Assembly (NCBI GenBank): GCA_945643635.1
Contig: CALZFC010000298.1
Coordinates: forward strand, 1 to 64,000
DNA length: 64,000 nt
Reading direction: 5' to 3'
Source of the DNA: Allodiplogaster sudhausi
Taxonomy: Eukaryota > Nematoda > Chromadorea > Rhabditida > Diplogasteridae
Positions 58,076 to 64,000 of the stretch are shown here, one piece after another. The position numbers and the translations under genes are program-made. How positions within the stretch are numbered: the first letter of the stretch is position 1; the number at the start of each line of letters is the position of its first letter. Under the pieces are notes generated by a model, which had not been told where the DNA came from, did no database searches, and saw nothing but the letters and a program-made list of their open reading frames with translations.

Positions 58076-58288
58076 AGGGAATCTGTTATCTGCAGCCATG
58101 TCAAGAATATACTATTTCTGTAGATATGAAAATAAAACTGGATCCTTGACTAGACATGGCCAAAACGTCTTCGCTCCTACCGCCACAAATGCTCAACATC
58201 GGCTTTTTGCTGTAATGTCAAAAATATATTATTTCGGCAGATTTGAAAACAAAACTTGATCCTTGACTCGACATATATAAAATGAATA

Positions 58289-58361
58289 CGCTCCTGGGTG
58301 GGTTCGAACCACCGACCTTTCGGTTAACAGCCGAACGCGCTGCCGATTGCGCCACAAGAGC
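58289..58361 (-). tRNA. tRNA-Asn(GTT) copy 205
   Basis: Consensus; T4. Confidence 0.95.
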
Positions 58362-58573
58362 ACGTAATGTGTTATCTACAGCTATGTCAAAAATATACCA
58401 TTTCTGTAGATATGAAAATAAAACTTGATCCTTGGCTAGACATGGCCAAAACGTCTTCGCTCCTACCGCCACAAATGCTCGACATCGGTTTTTGCTGATA
58501 TGTCAAGAATATATTATTTCGCCAGATTTGAAAATAAAACTTGTTCCATGACTCTACATGTACAAAAAGTTTT

Positions 58574-58646
58574 CGCTCCTGGGTGGGTTCGAACCACCGA
58601 CCTTTCGGTTAACAGCCGAACGCGCTGCCGATTGCGCCACAAGAGC
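58574..58646 (-). tRNA. tRNA-Asn(GTT) copy 206
   Basis: Consensus body; T5; the 5' flank is shortened (GGAATCGATCTG type on the plus strand). Confidence 0.94.
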
Positions 58647-58855
58647 ACGGAATCGATCTGCAGCTACGTCAAAAATACACTATTTCTGTAGATATGAAAA
58701 TAAAACTTGATCCTTGGCTAGACATGGCCAAAACGTCTTCGCTTCTACCGCCACAAGGGCTCGACATCGGTTTTTGCTGATATGTCAAGAATATATTATT
58801 TCTGCAGATTTGAAAATAAAACTTGTTCCATGACTCTACATGTACAAAAAGTTTT

Positions 58856-58928
58856 CGCTCCTGGGTGGGTTCGAACCACCGACCTTTCGGTTAACAGCCG
58901 AACGCGCTGCCGATTGCGCCACAAGAGC
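58856..58928 (-). tRNA. tRNA-Asn(GTT) copy 207
   Basis: Consensus body; T5; same shortened 5' flank as copy 206. Confidence 0.94.
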
Positions 58929-59138
58929 ACGGAATCGATCTGCAGCTATGTCAAAAATATACCATTTCTGTAGATATGAAAATAAAACTTGATCCTTGGC
59001 TAGACATGGCCAAAACGTCTTCGCTCCTACCGCCACAAATGCTCAACATCGGTTTTTTGCTGCAATGTCAAAAATATATTATTTCGGCAGATTTGAAAAC
59101 AAAACTTGATCCTTGACTCGACATATATAAAATGAATA

Positions 59139-59211
59139 CGCTCCTGGGTGGGTTCGAACCACCGACCTTTCGGTTAACAGCCGAACGCGCTGCCGATTGC
59201 GCCACAAGAGC
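59139..59211 (-). tRNA. tRNA-Asn(GTT) copy 208
   Basis: Consensus; T4. Confidence 0.95.
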
Positions 59212-59423
59212 ACGTAATGTGTTATCTACAGCTATGTCAAAAATATACCATTTCTGTAGATATGAAAATAAAACTTGATCCTTGGCTAGACATGGCCAAA
59301 ACGTCTTCACTCCTACCGCCACAAATGCTCGACATCGGTTTTTGCTGATATGTCAAGAATATATTATTTCGGCAGATTTGAAAATAAAACTTGTTCCATG
59401 AGTCTACATGGACAATAAGTTTT

Positions 59424-59496
59424 CGCTCTTGGGTGGGTTCGAACCACCGACCTTTCGGTTAACAGCCGAACGCGCTGCCGATTGCGCCACAAGAGC
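59424..59496 (-). tRNA. tRNA-Asn(GTT) copy 209
   Basis: G68 to A turns the acceptor T-G pair into T-A, so the acceptor is fully Watson-Crick; distal stop. Confidence 0.93.
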
Positions 59497-59708
59497 AGGG
59501 AATCTGTTATCTGCAGCCATGTCAAAAATATACTATTTCTGTAGATATGAAAATAAAACTTGATCCTTGGCTAGACATGGCCAAAACGTCTTCGCTCCTA
59601 CCGCCACAAGGGCTCGACATCGGTTTTTGCTGCTCGGTCAAAAATATATTATTTCGGCAGATTTGAAAATAAAACTTGATCCTTGACTCGACATTTATAA
59701 AATAAATT

Positions 59709-59781
59709 CGCTCCTGGGTGGGTTCGAATCACCCACCTTTCGGTCAACAACCGAACGTGCTGCCCATTGCGCCACAAGAGC
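59709..59781 (-). pseudogene. Diverged tRNA-Asn(GTT) copy 210
   Basis: Anticodon GTT is kept, but there are at least six changes: a mismatch in the D stem (GCGC/GCAC), altered D and anticodon loops (TTGTTGA), a changed variable loop and an A53-C61 mismatch in the T stem. T4 stop. Confidence 0.65.
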
Positions 59782-59993
59782 AGGGAATCTGTTATCTACA
59801 GCTACGTCAAAAATATACCATTTCTGTAGATATGAAAATAAAACTTGATCCTTGGCTAGACATGGCCAAAACGTCTTCGCTCCTACCGCCACAAATGCTC
59901 GACATCGGATTTTGCTGATATGTCAAGAATATATTATTTCGGCAGATTTGAAAATAAAACTTGTTCCATGACTCCACATGGACAAAATGTTTT

Positions 59994-60066
59994 CGCTAGT
60001 GGGTGGGTTCGAACCACCGACCTTTCGGTTAACAGCCGAACGCGCTGCCGATTGCGCCACAAGAGC
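59994..60066 (-). pseudogene. tRNA-Asn(GTT) copy 211 with broken acceptor
   Basis: The 3' acceptor strand is CACTAGC instead of CAGGAGC, which breaks two central acceptor pairs. The rest matches consensus; T4 stop. It is the last full-length copy (the first in transcription order) at the array edge. Confidence 0.6.
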
Positions 60067-60274
60067 ACTGAATCGATCTGCAGCTACGTCAAAAATACAC
60101 TATTTCTGTAGATATGAAAATAAAACTTGATCCTTGACTCGACATGGCCAAAACGTCTTCGTTCCAACCGCCACAAATGCTCGACATCGGTTTTTGCTGA
60201 TATGTCAAAAATATATAATTTCGGCAGATTTGAAAATAAAACATGTTCCTTGACTCGGCATGGCCAAATGTATT

Positions 60275-60284
60275 CGCTGGGTGG
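60275..60284 (-). pseudogene. Truncated tRNA-Asn 3' end at the array boundary
   Basis: The last partial unit ends with CGCTGGGTGG on the plus strand, matching the 3' acceptor and T stem of the tRNA with CCT deleted. Beyond it the sequence no longer resembles the unit, so the array breaks inside a tRNA. Confidence 0.6.
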
Positions 60285-60700
60285 AATGCCGAGGTGAAGG
60301 ATTTTATGCAATAGAACATTACGTTGCAGGTTAATAAACAACGATTGCAATGGCATTTCAAAGTGCAGTTTTAGTTACCCGTCAAGGCAACCGCTGAACA
60401 GGCAGCGGGTAAAACACTCCCAATAGAAATTGCTATAATACTTACTCCCTTCGTAGTGAAGCAGGCACTCGAATAATAGAATGAGAAACATCATTTAATA
60501 ATATTATCTCAAAAAATTTAATCAGATGAAAATCCCTTGACAATTCAAGATTTCTAGATTTCCTCAAGAGAATCTACTCAACTGTTGACAGAATTCGGGT
60601 GCCATTTTTGCAACTTAGGCAAGATAAAATTCGTAAGCACATAAAGATTACGAGCAACAAATTGGCGTTCTCAATCTCGCTTCCACATGCGCGAGAGTTC
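60285..60700. other. Unique AT-rich flank, no gene seen
   Basis: Sequence outside the array. Stops occur in all frames. A small inverted repeat, CCGCTG/CAGCGG, lies at 60391-60408. No gene, RNA or repeat could be named. Confidence 0.6.
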
Positions 60701-60704
60701 TTAA
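60701..60704. repeat. TTAA, left flank of the fold-back element
   Basis: TTAA directly precedes the outer inverted repeat; it pairs with TTAA at 63492-63495 as a possible target-site duplication. Confidence 0.55.
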
Positions 60705-60888
60705 TAGAGCCTCTCTGTAAGCCTCCAGTAGGGCCTGCACCAGAACTTCGAGTGTGAAAACATTGTCAGGCATGGTACCTGGCCCCAGTAGCAAGATTAA
60801 ATGGTAACAATTTTTTTGAAAAAAATATATTTGTGTGCAAAGTTAAAAGTATGGATAATATTTTAATTCATGTATCTCGCTTCAAACT

Positions 60889-62059
60889 CAATATTTTTCA
60901 ATTTTATTTTTTTGGTTGGCATCTCCGTTGAATTCTAAACAAGCGCTCTCTTGATGTATTTGTTCAAGTAGTTTATTTTCATATCGAAAAATTATTTTAA
61001 ATATTTCAATTTGACCGTAAAGTACCTTAAACTCATTTAGTTTTGGGTTTTATATCTCAAAATGTAGAGCATTAAAAACTGTATAACATATCTTCTTTTC
61101 GTTTAGCGTAGATGTCCCTAGGTGGGTTAAAAATAGGCTCAAATAGTGGTACCTCGGATACGTCGGATTCAAGGAATGCTCGAAGAACAGATTAATTTTT
61201 AGTTGAAATATAAAATGAACCACTTCATAAGATTCAGTGCATGTTCCTTGTCAAAAAAGCTATCCAACAAATTTCATAATACTGTCGTTTTCCGTGAAAA
61301 AAAGCTATTCTTCGATATTTTCGCTGTTGACAGAAAATGACCTAAAACTATTCTAATCGCTGTATTTTCAACACTTTCAGCGAGAACAGAATACGGAAAG
61401 TACTTTTCAGTACGCGACAACATTCTCTACAACATACAGCGTTTTCATCGGGATAGGGCGTCCCTACTCATGACAGTATGGATTTTCCTATGGCAGTCAC
61501 GCCAGAACTGTCAGATCCGCATTTTGAAACTTTTCGTGCAATCTTAATGTTTCTTACTCATCCAATACACCATTCTGCTCCACGAAGCATCCTGAGATCA
61601 GAACCGATGTTTATTTTGCATATTTCCCGTGGTAAAAGCCCGCAAAAGGGTTTGCATGCGCGCGGCATCGAACCTGCGACCCATGACATTCGACGTGCAC
61701 AACCAATACGACAAAATTACATTTAAAAATTCATTTCTCGAGACTGCTTGAACCAATTACAAAGGTTGAACTATCAATCGATAGCAATTTTTGCGCTCAA
61801 TCGAAATAAAAATATACGTCAAAAAGTGTAAAATGATGGTAAAGCCGAATAAGACGCCAAAATATTCGAACACAAAAAAGTAAAGCAAGAAATTTATTCA
61901 TGAAGAAGTGATGTATGGGAAAGTTGTTCGTATTCGCGAAAGCTATCTAATAGTTTTTGTAGTGTGGTGATAGGTTGAATATGCGAGAAATAGCTGCTGC
62001 GGAAATGGCCTCTTAAAAAAATTTAATTTGCAAAGCCCTTCCGGGCTCTTTTCCGGTAC
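60889..62059 (+). repeat. Left 1,171-bp inverted arm
   Basis: Reverse complement of 62113-63283 with no net indel (paired coordinates sum to 124,172 at both ends). I noticed roughly ten substitutions, so identity is near 99%. The only sizeable open frame, 61478-61726, is mirrored in the other arm and has no recognisable protein family. Confidence 0.92.
61664..61674 (-). promoter_or_regulatory. B-box-like motif, left arm
   Basis: The minus strand reads GGTTCGATGCC, close to the RNA polymerase III B box GGTTCGANTCC, preceded by GGGTCGCA as in many tRNAs. A full cloverleaf does not fold (the T stem has two mismatches), so it may be a tRNA-derived SINE remnant. Confidence 0.35.
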
Positions 62060-62112
62060 TATTATAAATATTTAGGACATGCCGTGCCAGCCGCAATTTA
62101 TCTTCCCATTGG
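62060..62112. other. 53-bp spacer between the inverted arms
   Basis: Non-palindromic loop sequence between GGTAC and GTACC; it would be the apex of a hairpin if the locus were transcribed. Confidence 0.85.
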
Positions 62113-63283
62113 GTACCGGAAAAGAGCCCGGAAGGGATTTGCAAATTAAATTTTTTTAAGAGGCCAGTTCCGCAGCAGCTATTTCTCGCATATTCAACCT
62201 ATCACCACACTACAAAAACTATTAGATAGCTTTCGCGAATACGAACAACTTTCCCATACATCACTTCTTCATGAATAAATTTCTTGCTTTACTTTTTTGT
62301 GTTCGAATATTTTGGCGTCTTATTCGGCTTTACCATCATTTTACACTTTTTGACGTATATTTTTATTTCGATTGAGCGCAAAAATTGCTATCGATTGATA
62401 GTTCAACCTTTGTAATTGGTTCAAGCAGTCTCGAGAAATGAATTTTTAAATGTAATTTTGTCGTATTGGTTGTGCACGTCGAATGTCATGGGTCGCAGGT
62501 TCGATGCCGCGCGCATGCAAACCCTTTTGCGGGCTTTTACCACGGGAAATATGCAAAATAAACATCGGTTCTGATCTCAGGATGCTTCGTGGAGCAGAAT
62601 GGTGTATTGGATGAGTAAGAAACATTAAGATTGCACGAAAAGTTTCAAAATGCGGATCTGACAGTTCTGGCGTGACCGCCATAGGAAAATCCATACTGTC
62701 ATGAGTAGGGACGCCCTATCCCGATGAAAACGCTGTATGTTGTAGAGAATGTTGTCGCGTACTGAAAAGTACTTTCCGTATTCTGTTCTCGCTGAAAGTG
62801 TTGAAAATACAGCGATTAGAATAGTTTTAGGTCATTTTCTGTCAACAGCGAAAATATCGAAGAATAGCTTTTTTTCACGGAAAACGACAGTATTATGAAA
62901 TTTGTTGAATAGCTTTTTTGACAAGGAACACGCACTGAATCTTATGAAGTGGTTCATTTAATATTTCAACTAGAAATTAATCTGTTCTTCGAGCATTCCT
63001 TGAATCCGACGTATCCGAGGTACCACTATTTGAGCCTATTTTTAACCCACCTAGGGACATCTACGCTAAACGAAAAGAAGATATGTTATACAGTTTTTAA
63101 TGCTCTACATTTTGAGATATAAAACCCAAAACTAAATGAGTTTAAGGTACTTTACGGTCAAATTGAAATATTTAAAATAATTTTTCGATGTGAAAATAAA
63201 GTACTTGAACAAATACATCAAGAGAGTGCTTGTTTAGAATTCAACGGGGATGCCAATCAAAAAAAGAAAATTGAAAAATATTG
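62113..63283 (-). repeat. Right 1,171-bp inverted arm
   Basis: Inverted partner of 60889-62059. Similarity drops sharply beyond 63283 and returns only near the element end. Confidence 0.92.
62498..62508 (+). promoter_or_regulatory. B-box-like motif, right arm
   Basis: Mirror copy of the motif at 61664-61674, on the plus strand. Confidence 0.35.
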
Positions 63284-63491
63284 ATGATGAAGAAAGTTAT
63301 GGCGAATTATACTTTTTCCTTACTTTTGCATGCCTAGGCAAGAAAAAAATTCTTATAACAAAATTGATCTACAAATGTTCCCTACAGTGCGTATGGGTAC
63401 CCCTCATAAAATTTTGGATAACTGAATCAGAAAATTTTGCGCCGGGGCAGGCCCCCATTGAGGGCTGCTTGTTCCTTACAGTGAGGCTCTC

Positions 63492-63495
63492 TTAA
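63492..63495. repeat. TTAA, right flank of the fold-back element
   Basis: Matches the left TTAA at 60701-60704. Confidence 0.55.
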
Positions 63496-64000
63496 ATGAC
63501 ATGATTAGCACTGTCTGATCATCGATAACAACTGATAGTAACGCAGGAGTTGACAGCATCACAGACTTTCCAGACATTGTGAGTTAATACATTTGAATTG
63601 AATAGTAAAATAACAACAACAAAAAACAATAAGACCAACACATCAATATGATCATTATTAAAGATCAATTATTTATTTTTTCGCTCGATTTTGCAATGTT
63701 TGATGTAAAGCAGAGAGCTTTTCCGCTTTATCCCTGAGGTACGTTTGGCAGTTTAGATTAATGTAGTTTGGAGGCCTCATTATCTTTTAATGGTTATCTG
63801 CCATTTCACGGTTGCTGAAGTTGCTGCTGCGAGAGACTGAATCGCGAGTGGCAGAAGCGGCAGCTGTGCATCTCAAGTGAAGAAAGAGAAGTCGATCGGG
63901 ACGGTCCCGTCTCTGGCGGCTGGTCTATGTACCTGCATATTATACATAACCATTCATAGGATTTTTGTGACGTAATGAAAAGTAGATAAGAATGCTGACC
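63496..64000. other. AT-rich flank, no gene seen
   Basis: No open frame of note. A more GC-rich patch at 63810-63930 includes the palindrome CGGGACGGTCCCG near 63898 and could be part of another repeat, but nothing identifies it. Confidence 0.5.

Larger units (their letters stand above)
1..60284 (-). repeat. Tandem array of tRNA-Asn(GTT) units, about 285 bp each, 211 tRNA loci
   Basis: Head-to-tail array read on the minus strand. Each unit, in transcription order, is: TATA-like upstream region; 73-nt tRNA gene; short trailer with a T run; spacer of about 90 bp; 23-bp internally deleted tRNA remnant; and a second related spacer of about 95 bp that leads into the next tRNA. Start-to-start spacing is 279-287 bp in the first 4 kb and 284-286 bp in the core; units with an extra segment are about 330 bp. 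Consensus cloverleaf: acceptor GCTCTTG/CAGGAGC (one T-G pair), D stem GCGC/GCGC with an 8-nt loop, anticodon stem TTCGG/CCGAA with loop CTGTTAA, 5-nt variable loop, T stem GGTGG/CCACC with loop TTCGAAC, discriminator G73. No intron and no encoded CCA. Legend for the copies below: 'T5', 'T4' or 'T6' is the T run starting about 5-7 nt after G73; 'distal stop' means no run of four T until about 34 nt downstream. 'Consensus' means no difference was seen by eye. Confidence 0.97.
60705..63491. mobile_element. Fold-back element with long inverted arms and TTAA flanks
   Basis: Both ends, read inward, give N-AGAGCCTC-N-CTGTAAG followed by a GC-rich stretch ending GGGCCTGC, with an indel of about 11 bp between them. 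Inside lie two 1,171-bp nearly identical inverted arms. TTAA on both sides is the target-site signature of piggyBac-type transposons and of several TTAA-inserting MITE families. No transposase frame is present, so it would be non-autonomous. The ends do not show a clear piggyBac CCC start, so the family is uncertain. Confidence 0.65.

Noticed and set aside
1..60284. CRISPR array
   Set aside because: The units are almost entirely repeat with no unique spacers, are about 285 bp long, and carry a tRNA gene.
1..60284. tRNA genes on the plus strand or of other isoacceptors
   Set aside because: Only the minus strand gives a cloverleaf with T33, a TTC T loop and A and B boxes. Every intact copy reads anticodon GTT; the only other anticodon is ATT in two damaged copies.
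1..60284. Entamoeba-type tRNA array
   Set aside because: Those units usually combine several tRNAs with short tandem repeats; this unit has one tRNA plus a deleted twin, and the flanking DNA does not suggest that organism. Without a search the species stays open.
49..60356. Dozens of open frames of 60-170 codons in both strands of the array
   Set aside because: All are translations of the tRNA gene and its spacers; the peptides simply spell the tRNA sequence and repeat with the units. Their lengths change with single-base indels and none has a protein signature.
61478..61726. 82-codon frame in the left fold-back arm (mirrored at 62446-62694)
   Set aside because: It lies in an inverted repeat, has no family resemblance, and its end reads through the B-box-like motif. 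It is not supported as a gene.
63250..63495. 81-codon frame across the right end of the fold-back element
   Set aside because: AT-rich and Lys/Leu-rich; it crosses the inner arm boundary and ends at the TTAA flank, so a chance frame is likelier.
60701..63495. Confident assignment of the fold-back element to piggyBac
   Set aside because: TTAA is common in AT-rich DNA and the ends lack a clear piggyBac start, so only a TTAA-type element is claimed.

Overview
The window is almost entirely one tandem array of eukaryotic nuclear asparagine tRNA genes. From base 1 (the array is already running at the window edge) to about 60,284, a roughly 285-bp unit repeats head to tail. Each unit carries one tRNA-Asn gene with anticodon GTT on the minus strand. 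I located 211 tRNA loci: one cut by the window start, about 200 that look intact, and a minority with damage. The cloverleaf, the G73 discriminator, the absence of an encoded CCA end, the internal A and B boxes and the T-run terminators are those of an RNA polymerase III gene in an animal-type genome. TATA-like sequence near -36 and the AT-rich flank suggest an insect, perhaps a mosquito. That assignment is an inference from style, not proof.

Each unit is itself an old dimer. Besides the full tRNA it holds a 23-bp remnant of a second tRNA-Asn whose middle is deleted, flanked by spacer that is clearly related to the spacer around the full gene. So a shorter ancestral unit doubled, one tRNA lost its core, and the dimer was then amplified.

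Layout. 1-4.3 kb: units with many one-base losses in homopolymers, which look like unpolished sequence. 4.3-22 kb: mixed unit types, with a 15-unit (about 4.4 kb) block duplicated side by side, a smaller 7-8 unit recurrence, and six units carrying a 46-52 bp extra segment. 22-53 kb: a very uniform core in which every copy has a T4 or T5 run close to the gene. 53-60.3 kb: a more diverged edge in which many copies lack a close terminator, a 7-unit (about 2.0 kb) block is duplicated, and damaged tRNA copies accumulate. The array stops inside a truncated tRNA 3' end near 60,284.

60.3-64 kb is AT-rich DNA with no convincing protein gene. It contains a fold-back element (60,705-63,491) flanked by TTAA. 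Its inner arms are two 1,171-bp inverted copies, nearly identical, around a 53-bp spacer. Each arm holds a B-box-like, possibly tRNA-derived motif. No protein-coding gene could be supported anywhere; the short open frames are translations of tRNA repeats or of the fold-back arms.
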